64,000 nt of DNA from Tubiluchus corallicola. Lineage: Eukaryota; Priapulida; Priapulimorpha; Priapulimorphida; Tubiluchidae. The DNA lies in the NCBI GenBank assembly GCA_030141605.1, contig JAQGDQ010000137.1, positions 456,796-520,795 on the forward strand. The letters are read 5' to 3'. Numbering within the stretch: the stretch's first letter is position 1; each line of letters opens with the position of its first letter. The notes beneath the pieces were generated by a model, which saw only the letters and a list, made by a program, of their open reading frames with translations, made no database searches and had not been told where the DNA came from. A program made the position numbers and the translations under genes. This document shows, piece by piece, positions 32,913 through 57,250 of the stretch.

Positions 32913-35900
32913 AAAGTAGTATGTAAAAACAAAATTTAATATTGCAGAGCTTTTCCTTATGGTTTGAGGTTTTGTACAAGAGAACGTAGGAATTACTGTA
33001 ATTGTCAGTCATTTTTAATTCTGATTTATGTTCGGGAACTCCATTTTTTTAGCTAAAAATACCAATTTACTAACTAATGCTTTATAAGTGGGATTTAAAT
33101 TTAATCAATTTTTTATTGCAATCTGTCACGTTATTCTCCAAGTTGTTTCAATTCTTAGTTGTTGATTCTTATTGCTCAGTAACATTAAAATTTGACTGTG
33201 AGAGTTAACACACAACAAGAACTTTTTGCTGAAAGAAAAACACCACATAATCGTGAGGAGTGCTCCAGTGAAAGTTTGGTAAGCAGAGCAATTTTTCTGT
33301 TTTACCTAGGAAAGCGAAGCATTTTTTCTGTTCTACCTATGATTTTGTATTGAATGCGAGAGCTAACTAAGAAAAACTGATATAATATAGTTTTTAAATA
33401 CAGTTCGTCACTCTGGAAGCCAAGATCCAATGCTCAAATAACGGGGCCTGTCACTAATGTTGGGTGCTATATAATTTTTTGAAGTTTCACGAATGCAAAG
33501 TCATGATTGATAAATTGGTTTGATTACTTAAAGTAAAAAAATGTTATTAAGAGTCATTCCATGAGAAATCAGCAAAATAGTGGAAGGTGACAAATCACCG
33601 ATTTTGTTCATATTCACAGGGTTTGATGGTCCCCTCAGATGTACCCCACAGCCAAAATATTAGATTTCAGAAATGAGCCGTTTCTGAGAAAAGCCGCCAT
33701 TTTGATTTTTTTCGGATTTTGGCCATTTTGGCCATTTTGGCGTAAAAAACTGCCCATTATTTCTCACGTTATTACAGACAGTAAATGAGCGATCCAGCAC
33801 TAGTTAATTGGTGATATATATAGTAGGGGTCTTACCCTACCGTACCATTATCGTTGCCATATTGAACCTCCTTTTCAGTTGTTGTCATCAGATTGCAAAA
33901 GATACGTGTCTGCTGCTGCTGAATTTAGACGCCATTTTGAAATCCCCATAACTCCACTGGGGCGGGTATCGGTAGACTAATCAATATATTTTTATTTGCA
34001 GCTTGACTAGTCCTACAAATGTATGAAATAAAATTTTGGCCAGCGATCTCCCAAGAGTCCAGAATTTTTAGCCAAAGTTGCTCTTTTTTGCCATTTTCAC
34101 AACCTTGACCTATATTTAGCTATTCGCCTTTGGATGACGGTGTTGCCATTAGAATCGATACAAAGTGCAGCAAAGTCAATGTTTATAGTAGTAATGGACT
34201 GGCTTTAGATGTCTGGGCACTCCTAGCAACCAGGCCCCTCATCAGGGGGCCGCATTCCCTTCGAAGGGCCCCTGTGACGATTACAACATAGTGATTTTTA
34301 TAATCTGTATAAAACACGGAATAGTTTCATGTACATAATAACAGTTTCGTGTCCAAGTGCTCGGGCTATATACCTATGGCCCGTGGATCAATACGGGGGC
34401 CTCGGGAGGCCCCCACTGTCTACAGCTGACATAGGTATTGGGTGTGGTGTCTGTCTAAAAGTGGGGCTTTTCGTTCTTGTATATGACAAAGTTTCTTGTT
34501 TATTTCAAGCAGCAAACCTTCTATCCAGCACCCTTGACGAAAATGAGAGGTTTTCGATCATCTATGAATCTTTTTTGCAATCCAGTTAACTATACTGCAA
34601 AACTCTTGACCAGATACTGACCATTCCCGATAAAATTATTTTACGTTGCTTTTTGGGATTGAAATATTTGGTGCGGTTTGCTTCATAAATCCAAGTATTT
34701 ACATATAGTTTAATTAAAAATTTAAATACTACACTTATTGAGAAGACTAAAGTAGAGCTGAAACCGTTTACTGATTTTATTGCAAAATTGGCAATAAAAC
34801 TTACAATTCAAATTTTTGTAACAGATTAGTTGTATTTCTTAAACTCTGTTCAGCTCAATGAAAGGGCGCAAAAAGTCCGTTGTAGATGCTAGGTAAAAGA
34901 TGTCAATTTTTAATTTTTCTTCAAAAGGTCAAGGTAAAAAATATTTTTGTATTGGGTCATATAATAATTATGAAAATCGGGACATGTACAACACCATCAA
35001 TGTTGTGTTTCAAATTGTGTTACAGACTGTCAAAGTGGAGGGCAATGTTCAAACTGAAGACACGCCTGTTCTTCAAAAACGAATTGAATCGAATTTGATA
35101 TTTTTTGTCATTTTTTACCTTTGTTAACTGTATATAACTAGTTAATGTATATATTTATTCAAACAACAATGACCTTATTACCAGTTAATCAAGTCAAGTA
35201 TTTTGCCGAACAGATTACACTTTTTATACGATGAATGGTATCGAAAATTTTAATTTCATTTTAATTTTAATGCCTAGACAGAAAAAATGAATGTTAATTT
35301 GATCAAATGAAAACACTGAATGACCTGATACATTATTTACTAACAACTGCTGTAATTAAACGAACTTTGTATTCTGTTTGTAAAATATGCATAACTCTTA
35401 CATTTTAATGTTTTAATTATAATTGCATTTGTCTGTCTTTCTGTTGTGCAGTACTTAATCATTAATCACGAAAATAATATAGTACTGTACAACCGTGCAC
35501 AACCAGAATAATACAGGCTAATATGAGGCAGTAAAACCAATAGCAAGGTTAACGATAAGTTGAATGAAAAGTGATTGTATTCACAAATTTCGGTAAGTTT
35601 CAGAAACTTCTCGACAAATAGAAATGAATTATGGAATTATACGTTTTCATTATTTAGTCAAATAAATTGAATTGAATACGCGATGTTCTGAAATGACATA
35701 TGGATTTACAAAAATTAGAAGAATCAATTTTTTAAAGTTTGTAGACAAAATTTAACAAGCCATAATGATTATTACATGTCTTATATTGTAACATCGCTAC
35801 AGCTCACAGTCATATTGGCTTTATTAATATTATAATAATTTGAAACATTGTTAAACAATAATTTTAATATTTTTTCATTTCTGGGGACACGGCTTTTTTA

Positions 35901-36400
35901 TTAAAAAAAGAAGAAAGAATAAAGTTGTAAAAAATATAATAAAAAAATCCTTAAATGGCAAATCCAAATGGCTTAAAAAATGAAGTTCATAAAGATCTTC
36001 GAAGGGTTGTCACTGTCCGATGAAATACATGCAGGTTTTATGATTTCTTTAACCTGGAAATGCTAATTATAGACGAGTGATGTGTCAGCGATTGAGGACA
36101 CTGTTTATAAGTCGACTGGAAGCGGATCAGAACTAAATAATTGTCTTCATCGCCACTCGGATGAGGGAGTGTGACATTGATGTTTGTCGATATGAAATGG
36201 AGGAGCCATTCAAGGAGTTGTTGAAGATCCTATATGACGTGGCATAGTTGATGAGAAATAGAGATGCTACATAGACAGAATAAAGCACAGTGCACCACCT
36301 TCGACCAACTCACTGTGTGTGTGGACAGGCTGTGCGAGAATTGAATTCATTTTTTGAATTATTATGTTGTTCTTTTTCAAGTTAATTCATTACCAATACA
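32913..36400. other. gene-poor stretch with diverged repeats
   Basis: No coding region recognised. 33540-34150 has a slightly higher GC content and phrases such as tttggccattttggccattttggcg that suggest an old repeat. 34185-34445 holds GC-rich hairpins described under findings. Confidence 0.35.
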
Positions 36401-36950
36401 ATACCTGCTCTTATAACAGTACTCAGTAAACAATTTTAGCCTTTAGAATATTAATTTGTCATACCTGCCCTCATAAAGCTACTCAATTACCGTATATACT
36501 CGCATATAAGCCGACCCCCTAAACTGCTTTAAAATGGCCAGTTTTTGCAAAAACCCGTATATAAGCCGACCATCAACTTGTCTAATTTTACTCCATACCC
36601 AATCAACAAAATTGATCCCTTTTTGTCACATATATTTATACATTTTTAATATTTTTTATCTAATGAATACAAAAAGCAGACATTTATTGAAATGTGAATT
36701 TTTTCTAAAAAAAGTGGGTGGACGGCGATCCCCCTCCAATACACCACTGGTGACACACAACCAAATAAAGAGTCAGATAGCGATGAAAATGTGCCTGGAA
36801 AATTGGCATTAGTGTCTGTCCTTGTGTTCATTTTGTTTCATGCGCATATAAGCCGACCCCCTGATTTCAGTATTGTATTTTATAGTTCTAAATTCGGCTT
36901 ATATGCGAGTATATACGGTAAGTAACTTTGGCTGCTAGAATATTAATTTG
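36401..36950. repeat. 60-bp tandem repeat interrupted by a MITE
   Basis: Copy 1 is 36401-36460 (atacctgctcttataacagt...ttagaatattaatttgtc). Copy 2 starts at 36461 (atacctgccctcataaagct) and resumes after the MITE at 36921 (agtaac...ctagaatattaatttgac). Removing the MITE and one TA restores a unit of about 61 bp. Confidence 0.8.
36490..36918. mobile_element. 429-bp MITE with 25-bp perfect TIRs, TA target
   Basis: The first 25 bases (beginning ccgtatatactcgcatataa, ending gccga) are exactly the reverse complement of the last 25. A TA flanks each side (36488-36489 and 36919-36920). Two further internal tataagccgacc motifs occur near 36557 and 36846. TA duplication and long TIRs suggest Tc1-mariner relationship, but no transposase is present to decide. 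Confidence 0.9.
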
Positions 36951-36974
36951 ACGCTATAAATGTGTTTATGTGAG

Positions 36975-37069
36975 TTTCTGTGTGTTACTGTATTGTTATT
37001 TATTGTTGTAACTGTATTTTGAATATGAACTTTAAGTTTGGAACTAACAATAAATCAATCAATCAAATG
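36975..37069 (+). mobile_element. LINE-like 3' tail remnant
   Basis: A T/G-rich stretch ends aacaataaatcaatcaatcaa. Short tandem (AATC)n tails directly after an AATAAA-like site are typical of CR1/L2-type LINE 3' ends. Only the last ~100 bp is recognisable. Confidence 0.4.
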
Positions 37070-37628
37070 AGAAAACCTGTAGAGGTGAATTAATAAAATT
37101 GTTTTATCAGTTTAATGTATGCTCAAGATTTCATTCCTAAAATAAAAAACTTCGTGAGTGAAAGTTTTTTGTGATGAAAAAAATTCCAATGCTGCACAAA
37201 CCTGTAAATGTAAAATTTTAGGTCGTTTCACTCATATTGCTATGAAATTACTTTCCAGTTTCATGGGACTAAAGTTAAGTGCAAAAATAACTAATTTTTT
37301 ATGCAACCTGAATCCTTCAACGAAAACCTGGCACAGTAGTAAAACAAAAATCTTAGCAATGAAAAGCATAATTTCAGTTACACATATTTAGTGGTACAAA
37401 ACTGCATGTAAAATGCATGAATTTTGATATTGTATCTCAACAATGTAAGAACAGCGCTGAATTGAATAATGTGAACAAGTAAAATTATAAAACTGTCTAG
37501 CTTTGCAAGGTACATTCCTTGTACTCATACAACCTTAAATTCAAATCTATATTAATTGCATGTGTAATTTAATTTTTAAACTGGTTTGTTGTGAAATGCT
37601 AAAAATTACTTCAGCAACTTTCCACAAA

Positions 37629-40600
37629 CTATGTATCAGGATTGAGTTGTCGTTCGCTCAGCTGAATTTTTTCACCTGGCTTGAAAGCTGGCATGCCCAA
37701 ATATGGACAACTGGCGCAGCGAAATGCATCACCCAAATAGCACTGAAATAACCAAACAGATTAGTTACAATCATGCAGCTGTGCATTGTTTAAAAACCAT
37801 TATATTATAAGTAAACCAACCAATTAGAAAAAATTAATTTAATTCAGAATTACTTAATACCTACTTCTGGCTGAATAAAACTGAATAAAAATCACTTATG
37901 GTGTAACACTACTGTAAACTCACTGATAAACCAATAATTAGTTGCTTTTTGTTACAAATTTAAACAATTGATTAACTATTGTTAAGTGCACCTGGTATTA
38001 TTTGATAATCTATAAGTGTTTGCAAAATAATCCCAATAGTTAATGAATAAGTAAAGCAAAAAAAATGCAAGACGAAAAGAAAATTTAAAGCTTATAAAAT
38101 GAAAATAATTTGTTACAAAATGAAAATGTGTAAGGAACCATGTAAGGAAACCATAATACTACTATGTAAGGAAAATGGATTCAAAGTTCTGGAATTTGTA
38201 AAGTAAATGAGCATATGGCACGATAAAAAAATCACTTTCCAAAGTACAGAGCAGGCAGACAGTTAGTCCTCGCTTAATGAAACCCTGCTTAGTGATGTTT
38301 CATTTTAACGACATTCATTTTCTGAAACCTTTTCTCACTCAACGTCACATTTTCCTGAAACACATTAGTGTCATTAAAAGAAAACCAGATGAATGTGTAA
38401 ACATTCGTTCAGAATAAAGAATGTTCTAAAATATTGAAAACTACAAAAGCTTTTTTAAAATTAAAGCTTAGATTAAATAATAATTACCTTAGATACTCAA
38501 ATTTCGTTAAACTTTCAAAGCTATGCGCAGCTCAGTGAATCTACTAAGATTGGCAGCGGTGCCTTTTTGTCACATTCGCGTGGCCGACAAATAGAAGGCG
38601 ATACCGTGATAAGCATGATCATGAACTGCAGTGTTAGTTTCTGACGTAACATGATGTAAACCCCATTTTTCGTGACATCATGAGTTTAAACAGTACTGTA
38701 ACACTTATGCAAATGTGCTTGAAACACAAAGGAAGAAACCAACCACATGCCATTGCACAAACTGTGGTTAGTTTCTGACATAAGCAATAACTGTGTTCGG
38801 TTGCCGTTAATTAACTTTCTAAGCTAATTATTCAACTATAATGAACAACAAGAAAATGTATATTTTGGACAGTAAATTAAAATGAGATTGAGTCTAAACA
38901 ATCGTCCGGTCTTCCTTTAAGCGAGAAAGTATTGTATGTTTCAGAGTGACATTTTATATAAAACTATTTTACAGCCAATGACGTAAAAAGTAACAGCAAG
39001 TAGATGAATCTCACGCTGTTTGGCTGTGAAATAGGATCGAGAAAAAAATAACTTCACTTACATTTCCACAAGCTGATGAAGCAGATTTAGGAGCAAATGA
39101 GCTCTTTTCTGTTTCTAATTCATCTGCTAGACCACAAGTGCAGTTTTTACATGCTTTCCTTTTTCCTGTTGTGGTGCCACAATTTGACACTGAAAAAGGT
39201 CAATGCATTTGACGTTACTTTATTTTAAAGAAACTTACTTTACTTTAAAATTTATTTACTGTGGGTTTTGTGCAAAAAAATATTTCCCATGCTGACTCTG
39301 ACTAAGTAAACTTACGCTTTAAGTCAAATGGATCCGGTTTCTTTAGATCTTCCTCGTTTAACAGTGTGTCGACGTCAATAAGATCTACTTCGTCATCTAT
39401 TATATCATCCGCTGCCAAAGACCACACTTTTGCTGCATCCGATGATATCGCACCTAAGCAGAAAAACGTTTATTTTTTCTTGCACCTTTATTGTACATGT
39501 TTGGCAAAATATATTAAGAAATCTGGATCCAATCTTAAACTATAACTCAAAGTGATTCTAGCCTGTAAAATATTGAAAGGAACATACTATTTTTTCAATA
39601 ACATTTCAGTATACACGAAATTATTACCACTGAAATGTAATTTTGCATTCGCACAGCAAGTTTTTCACTGTTACATGCATTTAGCCATTTGCTAGTTAGA
39701 CGGCACTAGCATTTTGGAAATCCATTGTACAAAAAAACACGTGCTGTACCTCTCAGTTCACAGGTGTTCGGTTGCGACGTGGTACACACGTCCGAGAACA
39801 CGTGTGAGCACAACAGGAAACTTGAAATTTGAATTTTAAACTTAAAAATTTGCTGAACTTTTGTACACCAGACTAAATGTTGTGCCGTAGCAATGTACTT
39901 CAATTTCCACTTTTGCAAATACGTGCAACATGCTCATGGAATGTTTGTGCTGTTGAAAAATATTTTAAGTTGTGATGTCATCACTGAACAGTTTTCATAA
40001 CAAATCATGCCATGCTATGCTGGTGTTCTTCTTACAATTGCTATATTGATTCGATTATAATGGAAAAATTTCGAATAGTTTATTTTTACACTAAAATTTA
40101 GTGAAAAATTATTAGAATAATCAAATATGCGACCCTGGATATTTTCCCTCCATTCTAACAGTAGCACACACCCGGAAATAATTAAACAAAAAACTCAGAG
40201 CAGCAATTATTGCACCACTGTGAATCTTAATTGTCGAATTGGAAAGATAAATTTCATCAACTCTCATCTGACTTGAACTTTATTAATTGTTGAGCCACGA
40301 TGCCCTGCTGAGTTTGAAAAGATAAAATTATGTCCAGCCACACTCTTGTCCAACAGAACTCTATTAAGTGTTAACAACTGCACTATGATATTTATAAACT
40401 TGAAAATGAGTAGTACACGTAAATGATTTAACATAGAGCATGTTGATTTTTGATAACTTAATTTGTTTTTGCATAAAAAACATTCTATGGCGTCTGAAAG
40501 AAATTTTTAAAAATGTTTCTATACCAAGCTCTCTTTGATGCCATAAGAACAAAGAAGTATGTGTAGTATACCCAACTTCCTAATGAATTACTCAGAGCAC

Positions 40601-43401
40601 TGATGCTGACTGATGATATGATTTTTTCTCTGCCACACATATAACAGCACTAAGACAGTGGACTGTTTTATCAGGACAATAATTTAAGCATATGACTTAT
40701 GTATGCATAGGATAATCGCATAGTACTTTATTATTCGAATACAGTAGTAAAAACATTCAAATATTCTAATAATTGATTATTCATGCACATTCCCATATGA
40801 ATCACAATGAATATTACGTGAAGAAGTATAAAAAAAACACACTGTGCAGTCAATGCAAATGAGACTGAAGATTAAATGATGTATTACTAGAATTGTCAAG
40901 TTTCCGCTGCATCAAAAGGGACAATGGCACATTAGCTCCGACTTCGTAGTCCGGCTTCTGTCCACTAACTTCGACAATGACATTATTGTGTAATTCAGTC
41001 TTCATTAATCGTTGCTCTTCGGGTGAAAGTGGGATTTCTTTAGGCTGGAAGAATGAGTGTTATTAATATTTCACAATGATAAGTAAGTCAAAATTGAGGG
41101 TTTAAAGGTCAAATTTAATGTAAAAACAAGTTTTCTTTAATTAAAAGAGCTAACCGTAACCTAAAATTTGATGTTACATTTATTAAAGTTGTGCTAACCG
41201 TAACCTAAAATTTGATATTAAATTTATTAAAGTTCATGGTTTCATTCCTTAGTGAAATCGGGCATTGAAGTTGTATTTTTCTCCAAAATATTTTGCTTGA
41301 TTTTGCTTAAAAAGCTTTGGAAAATTACTGGGTAAACAACTGTACTAACAACGTCTTCCTTGAATACCGTGACGCCAAATTTGTAAACAATACTACAGAG
41401 AGAACTCTGACAAGTGATAACCAAATTCAAATACTAGTGAAACTAAGGACTTTCTGTGTTATCTAACGAGTAAAACATGTGAAATGAGTTTCCAGATTTT
41501 CTACAGAAGAGCCACCTTCACACCAGATTTTCCTATTATATAAATCACAAAAAAAACCCAGAAAATCTTAGTTAGAGCATTTTCTTTCTGTTTTTGTGTA
41601 AAAATTCAAGCCATAAATTATGCTGTATTTGACCTATAGACACACAGCACTAATGACTGATTGCAGCATTATGTAAAGTCCATCGGTTGTTTTAAACTGT
41701 ATAACATGACAGCGATTTTACAAAATCTGTATGATGTAGTTTTATTTACGGACTATTTTAAACTACTGCAAACATAAATTTGCCTATTAAGTTATAAGGC
41801 TTTGGCATCCATACACGTGCAAGTAAAAATAAATATACTTATATTCACCGACAATGTTAATATTTTTGCCTGTAGCTGTCATTGCTTTTTAAGACAGCTT
41901 GGCATGCTGCAAGCTAGAAAGCACTCAAAAACACAGGATATTCCAGAAAATGTTTATAGCCTGGTGACTGAAGCCTGACATATTTATCAAGGATATCCTT
42001 TCAAGATGGAAGACTGAACCAGTAGAAAATCATGTATTGAATGCACAGACACATCCTTCTATGGTAATATATTTAACAAATTTAGATTTCATTTTAGTTT
42101 AGATCAGAATTTACAATCACTTCAAATAATTATCAGCTGTTACTTTTAGGAACTGTGTGAATAAGTGTTAAAATAAAAAAAATTTCATTTATTTTAGGAA
42201 GATTGAAAATATATAGCTGAAAATGTGTTATACATAAAACGAAATATCCTGTTCATTGTGTATGTAAATAAAAATGATTTTATTAAAAACACATTGTAAG
42301 AAATTGAATAAAGAATCGATAACAACTTATAAACTGTGAAAATGAAAACTTACTGATGAAACAGAAACTAGTCCAGCTAGCTTCAGTGATGACACCAACA
42401 TTTCTGACGTTTTAGTGCTACCGATAACTTCCCTAAGGACAAGCTTGCCATTCGGTTTGAGAATTCGCACAATTTCCGCTAAAATGTCATCACTATGAAC
42501 CGTATGAGGGGGAAAAACAAATCCTGATAAGACAATGTCAAATTCTGAAGCACTATGTTTAGCTGAAAAGAGCAAAAGAACAGTTATAATTGCTTTGATA
42601 AAAACTGTGAATTAATTTTATGCAGCAAGCCTGCCTTAATAAATAAAGCCTGCATAATAAAGCCTATCTGTTATTTGTTCACACACTCTGCAGGACATAT
42701 TCAAATATGGTATCCCATGGGCCTGGGAAGGTTTTAGGCTAATGTAAATTTACGCCTTTGGCCCCAACACGGCAGCCAAAATAGTACGTTTTTGGACATT
42801 CTACTGTATATTGCACTCCAAGCTATACTGTAAACCCAGGAGGGATTGTGGCTAAGGTCATAATTCCCACCTCATATGACAACCAAAATGACATAGAATA
42901 GCACTTGGACCCTGAAGTACATAAGAATGTATTAGCAATAATGAACTAATAATGTAATGAATTCTGACTAATTAAAGCCACCAATTCACTGTCCAGAGTT
43001 CAAAACAATGTCACTCTTATAATCCACATTATTTGACAGCATACTAGATTACAATGATTACACTTAAAATACTGAAATACTTTTTGAAGAAGTTGTCGCA
43101 TTTGTTTGGTTGTACAAAGTATTCTGACAATTTATTCACACGAATTTTAGAACTCTTCCTACTTGGAGGTTTTGTGTCCCTCTATTTCTTTTCCATAATA
43201 AAGCACATAGGAAGTAAAAAGTATAATGATTTCATACAGTAGACACTCACACATTAACAATCGACCATCATTCTCAACATGCACTTTCCCGTTGTTTCCT
43301 AGTTTTGATTCCAATATTTCAACTGTAGATTTAATACTGCTACTGTCAGAACCAGTGCACCAAATTAATAAAACTTTCTCTCCAGTCCTGATGCTCTCCA
43401 T
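37629..43401 (-). CDS. CIAPIN1: anamorsin, cytosolic Fe-S cluster assembly factor
   Basis: Six coding exons, right to left: 43401-43251, 42562-42354, 41044-40888, 39453-39316, 39189-39062, 37742-37629; all phases match, giving 298 residues and TAG stop. Residues 1-165 are the methyltransferase-like domain ([34 protein letters not shown]), followed by an acidic linker ([21 protein letters not shown]) and the CIAPIN1 domain. The [2Fe-2S] motif is C222-x9-C232-x2-C235-x-C237 ([11 protein letters not shown]) and the second motif C259-x2-C262-x7-C270-x2-C273 (CGNC...CASC). The protein ends [17 protein letters not shown]. With NDOR1 it passes electrons to the cytosolic Fe-S assembly machinery (family knowledge). 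Length is near the human 312. The acceptor-like cag just before the start codon suggests an upstream 5' UTR exon. Intron 3 holds an R1 repeat; intron 5 a pogo-like MITE. Confidence 0.95.
38260..38934. mobile_element. possible pogo-like MITE in CIAPIN1 intron 5
   Basis: The left end cagttagtcctcgcttaatg and the right end read inward, caatactttctcgcttaaag, share the ctcgcttaa core and CAnT start over about 20 bp. A TA follows the right end. Internal sequence is AT-rich without ORF. Weaker than the other MITEs here. Confidence 0.5.
39514..39990 (+). repeat. interspersed repeat family R1, copy 3
   Basis: Longest copy of the family, in intron 3 of CIAPIN1. Same landmarks as 18826-19243, including aatcttaaactataactca at the left, ctgtacctctcagttcacaggtg in the middle and gttgtgatgtcatcactgaa at the right. 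Confidence 0.85.
41149..41236. repeat. 44-bp tandem duplication
   Basis: Two head-to-tail copies of a 44-bp unit starting gctaaccgtaacctaaaatt, with a few mismatches, in CIAPIN1 intron 2 near exon 3. Confidence 0.85.
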
Positions 43402-45909
43402 TGTTTTTGTAGCTGTGATATCAGTATGTCAAGCAGTATCTAAATAAGGCAAAATTAATTATATTTGCTGATGATGAAGTTTTAACGCCATATTAAATAC
43501 AGTTATACTCAAAAAGTGCAAACACCATGAGAAAGAACAGAAATTCAAAGTTTACAAGCTAGCAATACTTCACTTGATGAAGCAGAACTTCACCCAGAAC
43601 GTTAACTATTCTTCCTCATAATCACTCCCCACCAAATAATGAAGAAAACACCGTTTCCTTGTAATCCCAATTTGCTAAACACTGAATATGAAGCAGCTGC
43701 AATATAAATTTGGTACATACTTGCCTCAATAGATTTGGCTTTGTGCAAAATTTATTAAGTTATTAGATGATCATGATGTTTTGGAAAAATCAGAAGGCGT
43801 GCAGTGCATATGTTGTATACATGGATAACACATCATTGTATGTCGGTTGTACATCTTAACTTCTACAGAACAAACCACGAACTTGATAAATATAAATTTT
43901 AGAAAACTTTTGTTTTTAGTGCCAGTTTTAGCAATCTTTTAATGCACCCAATGTTAAAAGCTTTAAACCAGCACTAAAGCACTCTGCAAAGAGTACTAAA
44001 AGCATCTTTCACATGCTAGCAGTATTCTTTGCATGTTTCGCCATCCTACATCTTGCACAGAAATAGCGTAGAATTTGGGAACACAATGGTAAGATAGACG
44101 ATCAGATATAATATGTTAACTAAATCAATCTTGAATCTTAATACTGCACCTATGATTTGCCTGCATGGACTGAAAACAAGATTCAATCTCAAGGTCCAAT
44201 ACAAGATTCTTCCAAATAATAAGGGAACGAAAATTCAATATGGTCAACTTATAATATAGTGGTACTTTCCAACTGATACAGGAACGATATTTTAATGTAA
44301 CGCCAAATCAGGACATAATTTGCATCGTGATTAACAAGCAATACTTACATTTAGTTTAGTTAACTTTTACTGAAAGAAATGAAAAACTCGCAGTGCGCAA
44401 CACACATTTTATTCTTCCATCCGAGGCAATGTACGTAATCTTCTAAACTAAACTAGTTCGTTGGGTGTTTCCTTTGTTTCCGTCGTTTTGCCACGACTGG
44501 TGTATTGAAGTACAATTTTTCTTTTTTCATCTGTGTAGGTTACTATATGTCTCGATATTAAACAAAATACAAAAAAACAAAACAAATACATTTGTGACTT
44601 TGAAATGTGTTACAATTATGTAAGATCTTCATGGGCATAACTGGCTTGAATAGAACAAAGATGCAGTTGAAACTGAAAATAATTAAACCTCAAATTTGAA
44701 TTTCATTCAGGAAATCAGGAAACACAAGCAGTCTGCACAGTAAGTCAAGTAATTCTTACAGTTTTAAAAAAAGTTCCTTATGTCACAATTATATTGGTCA
44801 AAAGTAACCTAAGGCGCATATTCCAGATCCTTGGAATTCTGCAATGGAAAATTACATGACAGGAGTTGTGCACTGGTAATTACTTATTGTGTTTTGTTCG
44901 TTGCTAGAATAGGCCCTATGACACAGAGGAGAAATCTGTGTCTATCAGACTACCATATGTTGTAGAGTTCACATATTCACTGTTGAGTGCTGATAACGCA
45001 ATCACTAATGACTTTCAGATAATAACCATAAACATCTTTTTTGTATTGATTCCCATTTTAATTAATACTTAATGCTGCAAAATTAGTTTTTTGTTCAGTT
45101 TGTTAAATGCCAAACTGAACTAATTTTCTTAAAAGTCCATTCTGTAATTAATCACGTCTGCAATCTATTTTCATGTTTTTGTTAGTTAAGTTTTTATAGT
45201 AATTTTGACTTTGCTGGAGGCATTGTGCTTGGCTATTAATTCTCCAAAGACTGTTCTCACAAAGTAAAACAATCATGACATGAAAAGTGTAGTACTTCAG
45301 TGCATAACAAACCATTATTAATTTTAACAATGCCGAATTTTTGTTCTTAATAATTTTACAATTTGTTGCTGATCAACGTACATTGCACTACATAAAGGTT
45401 AGTGGTAAATTATGATTATAAGTTTGTAGGTACTATTTGAAGGTTTGGCATTTTCTGCAAATTTCTGTTTAGTTTGGATATTTTTATAATCGCCTTGCGA
45501 AAATGGAGGACAGTTTGCTTCTACAAACAGATTTGCGTTACTCCAGTATCTGAACCATAAAACTCTTTGCTGTTGTTATTGGTTTTAATCTGACCAAAAA
45601 ACACATTCAAAAAAGCATAAACTTTTCAAATTATGAAATTCAAATTGATGGCTGAAAAATACAAACTTGAACATTTGCTGCAGTAATGATGCAGTAGTAT
45701 TGATCAGGCATGGAGTATCATTATAAATTTGACACTTGCTACATAGATTTACACTATCTATCATCAAGTAAAATTTACTGCAAACTCGAAAAAAACTAAC
45801 ATGGTTATTCTACAGAAAAACCAAAACATGATTTGAAAGCATCATGCAAAATTTATTTAAACTTGACAATTCATCAAAGCTTTCAGTAATTGATTCAAAT
45901 GATTACAGC
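43402..45909. other. CIAPIN1 upstream and KARS1 downstream region
   Basis: AT-rich. It should hold the CIAPIN1 promoter (probably right of 44300) and the KARS1 3' UTR, but I see no decisive signal. Short ORFs are unrecognised. Confidence 0.4.
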
Positions 45910-57247
<11,338 letters not shown>

Positions 57248-57250
57248 TGC

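Noticed and set aside
42712-42900. Possible SINE head (gtggctaaggtcataattcc)
   Set aside because: Only a box-A-like word is visible; no box B at proper spacing and no second copy.
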